DNA from: DASRDR01 sp963812945 [NCBI: uncultured Candidatus Rokubacteria bacterium]
GTDB taxonomy: Bacteria; Methylomirabilota; Methylomirabilia; Rokubacteriales
DNA: 64,000 bases
NCBI GenBank assembly: GCA_963812945.1
Contig: CAWEXD010000008.1
Span: 3,720,001 to 3,784,000 of the forward strand
Direction: 5' to 3'
The notes under the pieces are model-generated. The model saw nothing but the letters and a program-made list of their open reading frames with translations. It searched no databases and had not been told where the DNA came from. Positions 32,516 through 41,002 of this stretch are shown here, piece after piece (position 1 is the first letter of the stretch; every line of letters starts with the position of its first letter). Made by a program: the position numbers and the translations under genes.

Positions 32516-34385
32516 TGAACCGACGGTGCCACAGGGTGAGGTTGATGAGCGCCCAGAGCGTGTGGTTGTGGTTCGCGCGCCGCGCCAGATGCTCGCCGAT
32601 CAGCGCCTCCACACCCGGTCCGTCGAGGTGCGCGCGCACCACCTCGGACCCCCGGAGCAACTGCACCATGTAGTCGCGGAGCTCGTTGCGGAGCCACTGC
32701 TTGATCGGCAGGCTGTACCCCTGCTTGCCGCGCTGAAGGATCCTGGGCGGCAGCACGCCCTCGAGCGCCTGCCGGTAGATCGCGCGCGTCCGGAACCCGG
32801 GGAACTTGAGCGACGGCGGGATGGAGGCGGCCAGCTCGATGAGGTGGTGGTCGAGGAGCGGCACCCGGATCTCGAGCGCGTGCGCCATCGACATCTTGTC
32901 GACCTTCATCAGCACCGAGTCGGGCATCGTGAACCGGGTGTCCACGAAGACCTCCCGGTCGAGCTGCCGGCGCGAGTTGCACCGCTCGGCCGCGCGGCGG
33001 ATCGGCGCGAAGCGATCGCGGTCGACGGAGCGGAGCACCGCCTCCCGGAAGAGCCGCGCGTCGAGGGCGTCCGAGCCGAAGTACTGCCAGCGCATGTGGA
33101 GACCATCCGGGTCGAGCCGCGCGCCCTCGACGAAGCGCCGCAGGACGACCAGCGGCCCCTTCTTCTGCTCCTGATCCGGGAGCCGCGTGACCAAGGGCTC
33201 GATCACGCCGCGCCGGAAAGCGCCCGGCAGCATACGGTAGAGCCGGTCCGCCTTCGAGGCGACGAAGCGGTCGTACCCGATGAAGACCTCGTCGCCCCCC
33301 TCCCCGGACATGCACACGGTGACGTCCCGCCGTGCCTCCCGGCAGAGGAGATAGAGCGGGACCGCCGAGAGGTCGGTCATCGGCTCGTCGAGATGCCAGA
33401 CGGTCTGCTCGATCACGTCGGGCGTCACCGGCGGGACCCGGATCTCGCGGTGCTCGGTCCCGTAGTAGCGGGCGGCCTCGCGCGCGTACTCCCACTCGCT
33501 GAACGACGGGTCGTCGTAGCCGAGAGTGAACGTCGGGAGGGGCCCCGACGTCGCCTCCCGCGTGAACGCCAGGACCGCGGTCGAGTCGAGCCCGCCGGAG
33601 AGGAAGACGCCCTCCGGCACGTCCGACATCATCCAGGCGTGCACGGACTCGCGGAGCGTCTCGCGGACGCGCCGGGCGACGGTCCTGGCGTCGTCGGCCG
33701 TGTCCTCGAAGCGAAGCTCCCAGTAGGGCTCGATCTCCAGGCGGCCGCCCCGGACCCGCGCGATCGTGCCCGGCGGGAGCTTCTGGATGCCCCGGAACAT
33801 GGTCGCCGGCCCGGGGACGAACTCGTAGCCGAGATAGTGGTACATCGACTGGAGATCCATCGCCCGCGGGATGTCCGGGTGCTCGAGGATCGCCTTGATC
33901 TCCGAGCCGAAGACGAGCCGCTCGCCGGACCACGCGTAGTAGAGCGGCTTGATCCCGATCCGGTCTCGCGCCAGCAGGAGCTCCCCGCGCACGCTGTCCC
34001 AGAGGGCGAACGCGAAGAAGCCGCGGAAGCGCTCCACGCAGCGCGGGCCCCACGCCTCGTAGCCGTGGACGACGACCTCCGAGTCGCAGCGGCCCCGGAA
34101 GCGGTGTCCGAGCGCCTCGAGCTCCTTCCGGAGTCCCTCGTGGTTGAACATCTCGCCGTTGTAGACGAGCTGAATCGTGCCGTCCTCGTTCGGGATGGGC
34201 TGCGACCCCGCGGGCGACAGGTCGATGATCCGAAGGCGCCGCGCGACGAGCCCGACGGGGCCGTCCTGGTAGATGGCCCCCTGGTCGGGGCCGCGGTGCT
34301 CGATGACCTTCCCCATCGCCTCGAGGACGTGGGGCGGGGTCACCTGACCCGGGCGAAGCTCGAGCACGCCCGCGATGCCGCACAT
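32502..34385 (-). CDS. asnB: Glutamine-dependent asparagine synthase (amidotransferase)
   Basis: 627 residues. The N-terminal class II glutaminase has the nucleophile Cys2 (MCGIAGV), RRLRIIDLS, YNGEMFNH and CDSEV. The C-terminal synthetase has the ATP PP-loop SGGLDSTAVL and SGEGGDEVFIGY. All catalytic marks are present. In polysaccharide clusters AsnB paralogs are thought to amidate a uronic acid or other glycan carboxylate rather than make free asparagine; that is inference here. It overlaps the downstream UPF0104 gene and sits three bases after the epimerase gene. Confidence 0.9.
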   Translation of the reverse strand: MCGIAGVLELRPGQVTPPHVLEAMGKVIEHRGPDQGAIYQDGPVGLVARRLRIIDLSPAGSQPIPNEDGTIQLVYNGEMFNHEGLRKELEALGHRFRGRCDSEVVVHGYEAWGPRCVERFRGFFAFALWDSVRGELLLARDRIGIKPLYYAWSGERLVFGSEIKAILEHPDIPRAMDLQSMYHYLGYEFVPGPATMFRGIQKLPPGTIARVRGGRLEIEPYWELRFEDTADDARTVARRVRETLRESVHAWMMSDVPEGVFLSGGLDSTAVLAFTREATSGPLPTFTLGYDDPSFSEWEYAREAARYYGTEHREIRVPPVTPDVIEQTVWHLDEPMTDLSAVPLYLLCREARRDVTVCMSGEGGDEVFIGYDRFVASKADRLYRMLPGAFRRGVIEPLVTRLPDQEQKKGPLVVLRRFVEGARLDPDGLHMRWQYFGSDALDARLFREAVLRSVDRDRFAPIRRAAERCNSRRQLDREVFVDTRFTMPDSVLMKVDKMSMAHALEIRVPLLDHHLIELAASIPPSLKFPGFRTRAIYRQALEGVLPPRILQRGKQGYSLPIKQWLRNELRDYMVQLLRGSEVVRAHLDGPGVEALIGEHLARRANHNHTLWALINLTLWHRRFIEGA

Positions 34386-34388
34386 GGC

Positions 34389-35375
34389 CTAGCGAATGTA
34401 CCCGTGCTCGCGGTACCAGATCGCCGTGCGGCGAAGGCCCTCCGCGAGCGGCACGCGGGCCGCGAACCCGAGCTCCCGCACCGCCTTGTCGATGGTGAAC
34501 GCGCGAACCTGCCGGAACCAGTCGGCTCGCCGCCGGAAGAGCGGCGGCTCGACCCCCAAGGGCATGAGCACCGCCTCGCAGAGCGCGGAGGCGACCCACA
34601 GTGGCGCAAAGGGGAGGCGGACGATCCTCGGGGGCTGTCCCAGGCTTCGGGCGACCTCCGTCACCAGCTCGTTGAGCGACACGTAGCGATCGTCGCCGAT
34701 CAGGTACGTCTCGCCGACCGCCTTCGGATGCTCGGCCGCCAGCTCGAACGCGTCGACCAGGTTGTCGATGTAGCAGGGATGATAGAACGTCTCGCCGTCC
34801 CCGAACATGAGGAACCGGCCGCGCTGGACCGCGCGATAGAGCATGAGGAATCGGCCCGGATCGCCGGGACCGTAGATCCCCATCGGGCGGATCACCGAGG
34901 CCTCGAGCCCGCCCCGGGCGACCTCCCAGAGCGCGAGCTCCCCCTCGTACTTGGTCTGCTGGTAGTAGTCCTCGGGGGCGATCGGCGAGCTCTCGTCCCC
35001 GGGCGGCCTGGCGACGTGCCCGTGGACGCCTTGTGTCGAGCAGTACACGAGCCGCCGCACCTGGTGGCGCAGGCACGACTCCGCCACGTAGCGCGTCCCC
35101 TGGCAGTTGACCTGCCAGTACTCGTGCTTGGGCAGGTTGATCTTCCGGAAGGCGGCGGCGAGGTGGAAGACCACGTCGGCCCCGGCGACGAGCCGATCGA
35201 CGAGGGCGGGGTCCGTCACGCTCCCCAGCGTGATCTCCGCGCCGAGGCGCTGGAGCTCATCGTGGAACAGCCCGGCGGCCGCGTCGAGGACGCGCACCTG
35301 ATCTCCCCGCGCCAGGAGCCGCCGGACGAGGTGGCTACCCGTAAATCCAGTGCCACCGGTGACGAGCGCGCGCAT
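34389..35375 (-). CDS. NAD-dependent epimerase/dehydratase (SDR), first gene of the minus-strand operon
   Basis: 328 residues: VTGGTGFTGSHLVRRLL for NAD(P), VFHLAAAFRK, YCSTQGVHG (catalytic Ser/Thr) and YYQQTKYEGE (Tyr-x3-Lys). RPMGIYGPGD and FGDGETFYHPCYIDN resemble dihydroflavonol-reductase/3-beta-HSD-like and UDP-sugar epimerase branches. Substrate not assignable. ATG at 35375 is fixed by the promoter box six bases upstream. It leads asnB, two UPF0104 genes and the acyltransferase. Confidence 0.85.
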   Translation of the reverse strand: MRALVTGGTGFTGSHLVRRLLARGDQVRVLDAAAGLFHDELQRLGAEITLGSVTDPALVDRLVAGADVVFHLAAAFRKINLPKHEYWQVNCQGTRYVAESCLRHQVRRLVYCSTQGVHGHVARPPGDESSPIAPEDYYQQTKYEGELALWEVARGGLEASVIRPMGIYGPGDPGRFLMLYRAVQRGRFLMFGDGETFYHPCYIDNLVDAFELAAEHPKAVGETYLIGDDRYVSLNELVTEVARSLGQPPRIVRLPFAPLWVASALCEAVLMPLGVEPPLFRRRADWFRQVRAFTIDKAVRELGFAARVPLAEGLRRTAIWYREHGYIR

Positions 35376-35381
35376 GCGCCG

Positions 35382-35387
35382 AGTATA
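35382..35387 (-). promoter_or_regulatory. Extended -10 promoter (TGC-TATACT), leaderless start
   Basis: Read on the minus strand: CCCCTGCTATACTC, with six bases between the box and the ATG at 35375. The extended TGC is present. It should drive the five-gene operon down to 29668. Confidence 0.6.
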
Positions 35388-35886
35388 GCAGGGGCCCACC
35401 AGCGGACGCCACGACAGCGGCGCGACGGACGCCGTGACGCGAGGGCAGCGAGGGCCCTCGCCGCGCACCGGCCTCGCGCCGCTCCCGAGGACGTCCGGTC
35501 CGGAAGGCACGGGCAGATGCCGGAGCCGGACCGGGTCGTCCTTGACACCGCCCGCGCGAGCCTTGCACTATCGACTCGACTGGGCAGGCTCGCTTTTGTC
35601 CGCGAGTCCCCCCGGCGGGGCCGAGAGGGTGTATGTGGACTCCTCTCCGAACAGGCCGCCGGAATCCTCGGCGCTGCGGCGTCCCGAGCAGACGTCGAAG
35701 TCTTCGCTCGTGGCCGCGCGTGTTTTCGACGCTGCGCCGCCCACCTTCACCCGGTGTTCCCCCGGAAGACGGCCGAACTTCGCTCGTCGAGCAACTGCCA
35801 CGCGAACAGAAAGACCGGATCGGACACGATGAGCGAGCATGGCTCGCTCGGTCCCGCGACTGACGCCGAAGGCAAGGAGGATAGCC
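35388..35886. other. Long intergenic region with divergent promoters and an ATG-loop hairpin
   Basis: About 500 bases without a convincing gene. A + strand promoter is plausible: TTGACA at 35542-35547 with a weak GCACTA/CACTAT -10 near 35565-35572. This would give a leader of about 300 bases before the gene at 35887. Close to its end, GAGCGAGC (35831-35838) and GCTCGCTC (35842-35849) form a perfect 8-bp stem with only ATG in the loop, so the in-frame ATG at 35839 is unlikely to be used. Confidence 0.5.
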
Positions 35887-36738
35887 ATGGCGAAACGTCG
35901 GCGACCCCTGATCGGGATCGTGGTCATCCTGGTGTCGCTCGCCCTGGGGCCGTGGAGCGCCCGCGCGGACATCGCCGAGCTCTGCAAGAAGTTCAACTGT
36001 GGAGCCCTGAAATGCCTGACCCCGCAGATCTCCGCCGTCATGCTGTTCTCGAACATCACGCCCGGGGGCACCGTGGCCGTCAAGGGCTGCGGCTTCGGAG
36101 AAAAGGGGTCGTTCCGGCTGGCGCTAACCGACCACAAAGGGAGTCCCAAACCCGTGTGGCTGGACATCATCGACTGGACCGACCGGCTCGTCAGCGGCAC
36201 GATCCCTTCGGATGTTCTTCACGTGGCGGATCAGACGGGCCGGCTCTTGGTCGTGACGAAGGCCGCCAAGAAGAGCAATGACATGACCGTCGGCTTTCGA
36301 GCGACGCGCGACGTCAAGAAGCTCCCCATGAGCGACGTCCAGCTCGTGTTCTGCTCGCCCGAAGCCGACAAGGACCTGTGCAACGGCAAGGTCGTGTCCA
36401 CCACGCCGGTCTGCTTCGCGCCCCTCGGAAGCGACATGAAACGAACGGCGTCCGGACGCCACTTCACCTGTCACGACTGGTTCGGCGAGGACACGGGGAC
36501 CGACACGTACGTCGCCGCGGTCCAGAACGGCTGGACCTTCCACTCGCACACGTGGAAGGAGCACACGGCGCGCGACGGAGTCTCAGACGGGTGTAGCCAG
36601 GTCCATCCCACCGGTCTCAAGTTCGGGGGCAACGCGATCACGGTCAAGGTCGACTGGATCACGTGCAACTATCAGGGCCTCGTGACGTACGACCTGGACC
36701 TGTTCATCACGGGGTTCGCCGGCGTTCCCCACAAGTAG
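35887..36738 (+). CDS. Secreted cysteine-rich protein of unknown function
   Basis: 283 residues with an Sec signal peptide (basic MAKRRRP, hydrophobic core, cleavage after SARA near residue 28). The ATG at 35887 has a near-perfect AAGGAGGA six bases upstream; an in-frame ATG at 35839 would spoil the signal and lies in a hairpin loop. The mature part has about a dozen Cys, consistent with disulfides, and an ITPGGTVAVKGCGFG segment reminiscent of IPT/TIG beta domains. Codon use is slightly less GC-biased than in neighbours. No family recognised. Followed by another exported protein after 28 bases. Confidence 0.75.
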   Translation: MAKRRRPLIGIVVILVSLALGPWSARADIAELCKKFNCGALKCLTPQISAVMLFSNITPGGTVAVKGCGFGEKGSFRLALTDHKGSPKPVWLDIIDWTDRLVSGTIPSDVLHVADQTGRLLVVTKAAKKSNDMTVGFRATRDVKKLPMSDVQLVFCSPEADKDLCNGKVVSTTPVCFAPLGSDMKRTASGRHFTCHDWFGEDTGTDTYVAAVQNGWTFHSHTWKEHTARDGVSDGCSQVHPTGLKFGGNAITVKVDWITCNYQGLVTYDLDLFITGFAGVPHK

Positions 36739-36766
36739 ACGGCTCGACACCGCGGAGGTAGCGCTC

Positions 36767-37306
36767 ATGTTTTCGAGAGTCGCGACCGCGACCGTCAGGC
36801 TCCTCGTGCTCGGCCTCATGATCCAGGGGGCGGCGGCGTCACCGGCGAGCGGCCAGGAGGCCGCGCGACGACCCGTCCTCAACGTCGACAAGCTGACCGC
36901 GCGCCAGTTCAGGGAACAGCTCAAGACGCTGCCGGACGATGCCGTGGTCGAGCGTCGTGGCCAGCGGACGACCGCGGGCGAGATCCGGGCGAAGATGCGG
37001 CTGCCACCCGGCGTGGCCGAGGCGCGGGCCACGGCGCTGGCCGCCCGGATCGAGGCGGACGCCACCGAGACCGAGGCGAAGTTCCGGGACGATCGAGCGC
37101 AGTTTTCCGAGCAGCAGCGCGCGCGCGTGGAGGCCGACAACACGAAGGCCCGAGCCGAGCTCGCGCGCCTGCGGCGCGCCACGGCCATCGAGCACGAGGC
37201 GGCGCAGTTGTGGCAGCGCTCGAGGGCCGCTTCACCTCAAGAGCGTGCCCAGATCGACCAACGGGCGAAGGTCCTCCTCCAGGAGCTCGAGCAAGCGGAG
37301 CGCTGA
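36767..37306 (+). CDS. Exported coiled-coil protein of unknown function
   Basis: 179 residues. Signal peptide of about 30 residues (cleavage near ASGQ-EA). The mature protein has a short N-terminal region (LTARQFREQLKTLPDDAVVE) and then a long charged helix from about residue 75 to the end, rich in Ala, Glu, Arg and Gln, very likely a coiled coil. The ATG follows GGAGG with nine bases spacing. Probably co-transcribed with the Cys-rich secreted gene. Function unknown; periplasmic chaperone-like or structural roles are only guesses. Confidence 0.7.
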   Translation: MFSRVATATVRLLVLGLMIQGAAASPASGQEAARRPVLNVDKLTARQFREQLKTLPDDAVVERRGQRTTAGEIRAKMRLPPGVAEARATALAARIEADATETEAKFRDDRAQFSEQQRARVEADNTKARAELARLRRATAIEHEAAQLWQRSRAASPQERAQIDQRAKVLLQELEQAER

Positions 37307-37372
37307 AGCCCGACCCATCACCCACGCGCCCTCACGGACACGGGGCCGACCGGTGTCGCGCCGCCGGGCGTC

Positions 37373-40120
37373 TCACTCGCCGTGGACGGCGAGCTCGTGG
37401 ATCGACCAGTCGAACACGGGGTCACCCGCCGGCAAGACCACGCGCAGGGCCGCCAGGGTCGCCGGCGGGAAGTCGAGCCGCACCGCGGTGGCGCCGTCGT
37501 CGAGCAGCCCGAAGCCGCCCCAGCGGTAACGGCGCTCCGGCCGGAGCGTCGCCGCCAGCCGCCGCCAGCCCACGCCGTCGGGTGAGCCCTCCACGGTCAG
37601 ATCCGGCGGCAGGTCGGCGGGATTCGCCACGGCGAGCCGCATGCCGCGGACCACGCGGGCCGCCCGGAGATCCACGCGGAACCAGTCGCCCGCGGCGCGC
37701 GGCGCGGCGGTGGCCCAGCGCGTCGCGGGATCCCCGTCGACGGCGAGGCCGGCGCGCGTGGCGTGCCGCGAGGCGGTCACGGCAAGCGCGGCGGCGGGAA
37801 GCGGCGCTCCCGGCGCGGGCGAGGGCGCATGGACGAACAGCGCGAGCCCGCCGAGCGCGTGCCGCGTGAAGGCGAGGCCACCCGACTCGGCCGCGGCGGC
37901 GAAGCCCTCGGCGTCACTCGGCTCCAGCAGGACTCCGGTCCCGGGCTCCCAGCGAACGGGCGGGAGCAGCATCGCCGCCGAGCCCTTCCAGCCGTAGTCG
38001 TCCACCTGGAGGTTGGCGGGCGGGACCCGGATCGCGGGATCGGCGAGGGCGATCCGGCTCGCCCAGCCGTGGTCGGCATAGAGCCTCCGCACTCCCGCGG
38101 CGCCGACGGCCCGCGCGAGCGCCGCCCCATCCGCCTCGACCGGCGGTACCGGTGCCCCGCCCGCCGCCACGTACACGTGGAGCTCGCGGATCGTCCACGC
38201 CCAGACCGCGTCTCGCCCGGTCTGCGTGACGCGCAGGTAGCGAATCGGGACCGGCGGCACGCGGAGCTCCACCCGGCCGCTCCGCACGCGCGCCATCGGC
38301 CGGCCCGCGGACCAGTAGAGCGGCCCCAGATACTTGGGCAGGTCGACGAGGGTGCGCCACGCGACCCCGTCACCCGAGGCCTCGAGCCGCACGCCCCGCG
38401 GGACCTCCTGGAATGTGCCGGGCAGCCAGCGAATGAGCGCCACGGGCACGACGGCGCCCAGGTCCACGTGGATCCACTCCCCGCCCCGCTGAGGCCGCCC
38501 GGTACTCCAGAGCGTCGCGCCGATCCGGTCGGTCATCCGAGCGACGGCCCCCGCCCCGTCGCTCGCGCTGACCCGGAGCGTCGCGGGCGCGATCTCGCGG
38601 ACCGGCGGGGCCGACAGCGTGAACCCGCCGTACGCGCCGCCGAGCGCGCTCATGGGCCGGAACGTGAAGCCGACGCCCAGCGCGGCAAAGTTTGCCTCGA
38701 GCCCCGGCGAGCGCCGCGGCATCCACCAGACCGCCTCGGGCTCACCATCCACCGCACGCGCGTAGCGTGGGCGGATCTCCTCGTAGGGATGAGACACGAT
38801 CACCCGCTCAGCCGCCAGGAACGTGAGCGCGCGGTTCCCGAGGTCCGAGTCGTACAGGCGGCGCAGCCCGGCGCGCTCGAGCGCCTGGACCGTCTCGCGC
38901 TGGACCGCGAGCTCCCGCCGCTCGGCCACGGCGACCGCGGGGTGGAGATTCCGGAAGCTCCCGCCGAGCGCCCCCATCGCGTGGAGCGCGAGAAGCGCCG
39001 CCGTCAGGACGACGGCGTGTCGCCGGTCGGGCAGCGTCGCGAGGAACCACCCCAGTAGCGGCGGGAGCGCCGTGTAGAGCGGCAGGAGATAGTGCGGGTC
39101 GTTGTCGTTGAGGCCGCGCCCGTACTGCGTGACCACCGCGATGCCCACGTTGGTGCACGCGAGGACGACGAGGGCCAGGCCGGCGGCGCCGGCCGGCGCG
39201 TCCGCGCGAGGGACCCGGCGCACGGCCGTGAGCGCGGCGGCCAGGTAGACCCCGCCGAGCGCCAGGGCCAGTGCCGCGCCCGGCAGGCCCTCTCGCAGGG
39301 TCTCGGGCACACCGGCGACGATGGGCCACGCCGTCTCGCCGAAGTAGGTCAGGTGGGTCAGCACGGCCCGCATCCCCACCGGCCGACCCGGCGGAGGCAG
39401 AGCCGTGCCGTGCGGCACGCCGTAGAGCCAGTGCGGCAGGCTGCCGAGGGCGAACGCCGGCAGCGCGACCAGGAGCCGGGGCACGAGGGGCCGGAGCCCC
39501 CGGCGCAGGAGCAGGACCGCCACCGCCGGGTAGTAGACGAGCGAGAGGAAGTTGGTCCAGAAGGCCAGCCCGAGCGTCCCCCCCAGTAGAAGGAACAGCA
39601 GCGTGGCCCGGCCGGACCGGGCGGCGGGCGCCCGGAGCGCGAGGAGCAGAGCGAGCGCCCCGAGGACGATCGTGAGCGGATAGTGGTTGCGGGCCTCGTG
39701 GGACCAGAAGAGGAGGAAGTTCGGCGGGAGCGCCAGCAGCACCGCCGTGAACACCCCGGCCCGCGGCCCGAAGGCGTCGTGAGCGAGGCGAACCGTCAGG
39801 CCGACACTGGCGAGCGCGAGCAGCACCGGGACCAGCTCGAGCGTGCGGGCCGAGACGCCGAGCAGCTGATAGATGGGCGCCGCCAGATAGCCATCCAGCG
39901 CGCCCATGAACGACTGGCCGAAGAAGTAGGTCGGGCGCTCACCCTGGAGCACCGCCAGCCCCAGGAGGCCCGTCGTCGCCTCGTCGTACCAGAGACGCGG
40001 CAGACGCAGCAGGAGAAGCCGCAGGAGCGCGGCGCCCGCGAGCGCGACGAGGAGCGCCCCCCGGACCGAGCCGGACCGCGCGGGGGACCCGGGGCCGTCC
40101 CGCCGGTCCGGCACGCTCAT
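37373..40120 (-). CDS. Giant GT-C membrane glycosyltransferase with duplicated alpha/beta-F5/8C ectodomains
   Basis: 915 residues. The polytopic part (about 15-405) starts with the GT83/ArnT-like loop LWYDEATTGLLG (acidic catalytic motif), and TYFFGQSFMG follows. The ectodomain is a two-fold repeat. Module 1 is at about 413-505 (LRRLYDSDLGNRALTF) followed by an F5/8C domain at 512-652 (ATLWSTGRPQRGGEWIHVDLG). Module 2 is at about 655-770 (VRRLYADHGWASRIA) followed by a second F5/8C at 780-915 (VDGDPATRWATA). ATG at 40120 overlaps the GT2 stop by four bases, so the GT2 at 40117 probably supplies its lipid-phosphate sugar. Confidence 0.82.
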   Translation of the reverse strand: MSVPDRRDGPGSPARSGSVRGALLVALAGAALLRLLLLRLPRLWYDEATTGLLGLAVLQGERPTYFFGQSFMGALDGYLAAPIYQLLGVSARTLELVPVLLALASVGLTVRLAHDAFGPRAGVFTAVLLALPPNFLLFWSHEARNHYPLTIVLGALALLLALRAPAARSGRATLLFLLLGGTLGLAFWTNFLSLVYYPAVAVLLLRRGLRPLVPRLLVALPAFALGSLPHWLYGVPHGTALPPPGRPVGMRAVLTHLTYFGETAWPIVAGVPETLREGLPGAALALALGGVYLAAALTAVRRVPRADAPAGAAGLALVVLACTNVGIAVVTQYGRGLNDNDPHYLLPLYTALPPLLGWFLATLPDRRHAVVLTAALLALHAMGALGGSFRNLHPAVAVAERRELAVQRETVQALERAGLRRLYDSDLGNRALTFLAAERVIVSHPYEEIRPRYARAVDGEPEAVWWMPRRSPGLEANFAALGVGFTFRPMSALGGAYGGFTLSAPPVREIAPATLRVSASDGAGAVARMTDRIGATLWSTGRPQRGGEWIHVDLGAVVPVALIRWLPGTFQEVPRGVRLEASGDGVAWRTLVDLPKYLGPLYWSAGRPMARVRSGRVELRVPPVPIRYLRVTQTGRDAVWAWTIRELHVYVAAGGAPVPPVEADGAALARAVGAAGVRRLYADHGWASRIALADPAIRVPPANLQVDDYGWKGSAAMLLPPVRWEPGTGVLLEPSDAEGFAAAAESGGLAFTRHALGGLALFVHAPSPAPGAPLPAAALAVTASRHATRAGLAVDGDPATRWATAAPRAAGDWFRVDLRAARVVRGMRLAVANPADLPPDLTVEGSPDGVGWRRLAATLRPERRYRWGGFGLLDDGATAVRLDFPPATLAALRVVLPAGDPVFDWSIHELAVHGE

Positions 40121-40950
40121 TCGGCGCGTGGCGGCGGCTCGGGCCTTGGGCCCTCGGCCCGCCGTGCCCCTTCGGCGGCGGGGACCCGATTCGATCCGTA
40201 GCGCCCAGTCCAGGCGTTGACGCGGATCCGCCCGAGGTCGAGCAGCATGCCGCCCGAATCCCGTACGAGGCGCACGTGGCTCCGCGGGTCGTCGCGCCAG
40301 ACGATCGGGACCTCGGCAACCTTGTACCCCAGACGGCGCGCCAGCCACAGCACCTCGGCATCGAAGCCGAATCGCTCAAGGCGCTGCCGACCGAACAGCT
40401 CCCGCGCGACCGACCGGCGGAACGCCTTGAACCCGCACTGGCTGTCGCTGATCCCCGGCAGCAGCAAGAGCGAGACGATCCCGCTGAAGGTCCACCCGGC
40501 CAGCCCACGGAGCCAGGGCTGTCGGACACGGATGTCGGACCCCGCGACGCGGCGGGACCCGATGGCGACGTCCGCGCCCCCCTCGAGGGCGGCGCGAAGC
40601 TTCGCCACCTCCTCGATCGGCGTCGAGAGATCCGCGTCCGTGAACAGGACGTGCGCGTGGCGGGCGACGAGCATGCCCCGGCGCACGCTTCCCCCCTTGC
40701 CGGTATTCCGCGCGCTTCGCAGCACCGACACGAGACCCGACGCGCGCCCGAGCTCGGTGGCGACGTCGCTCGTCCCGTCGACGCTCCCGTCGTCGACGAC
40801 GATGATCTCCGTGGGCTCGGCCAAGCTCCGCGCGTACTCGATCAGCCGGGTGAGCGTGCCGGGCAGTCGACGCGCCTCGTTGTACGCGGGCACGACGATC
40901 GAGAGACCCGGCGCGGCGGCCTTCGGCGCGCCCAGCGGTTGTGGCTCCAC
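40117..40950 (-). CDS. GT2 glycosyltransferase, dolichyl-phosphate beta-glucosyltransferase type
   Basis: 277 residues. Matches the ALG5-like/polyprenyl-phosphate glucosyltransferase subfamily: LSIVVPAYNEARRLP, VVDDGSVDGTSD, NTGKGGSVRRGM, FTDADLSTPIEE (metal-binding), SDSQCGFKAFRR and RFGFDAEVLWLARR. A hydrophobic segment near 150-165 may dip into the membrane. Start GTG at 40950. Forms a two-gene operon with the GT-C at 37373 in the order donor synthase then transferase. Confidence 0.88.
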   Translation of the reverse strand: MEPQPLGAPKAAAPGLSIVVPAYNEARRLPGTLTRLIEYARSLAEPTEIIVVDDGSVDGTSDVATELGRASGLVSVLRSARNTGKGGSVRRGMLVARHAHVLFTDADLSTPIEEVAKLRAALEGGADVAIGSRRVAGSDIRVRQPWLRGLAGWTFSGIVSLLLLPGISDSQCGFKAFRRSVARELFGRQRLERFGFDAEVLWLARRLGYKVAEVPIVWRDDPRSHVRLVRDSGGMLLDLGRIRVNAWTGRYGSNRVPAAEGARRAEGPRPEPPPRAE

Positions 40951-41002
40951 AGGGATTCTGCTAGGCTACCGGCGCCGATCGGAAGGACACGGCACGGTTA
41001 TC

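Noticed and set aside
35839-35886. Upstream in-frame ATG for the secreted Cys-rich protein
   Set aside because: It lies in a hairpin loop, lacks a Shine-Dalgarno and would add 16 residues before a good signal peptide; ATG 35887 has AAGGAGGA.
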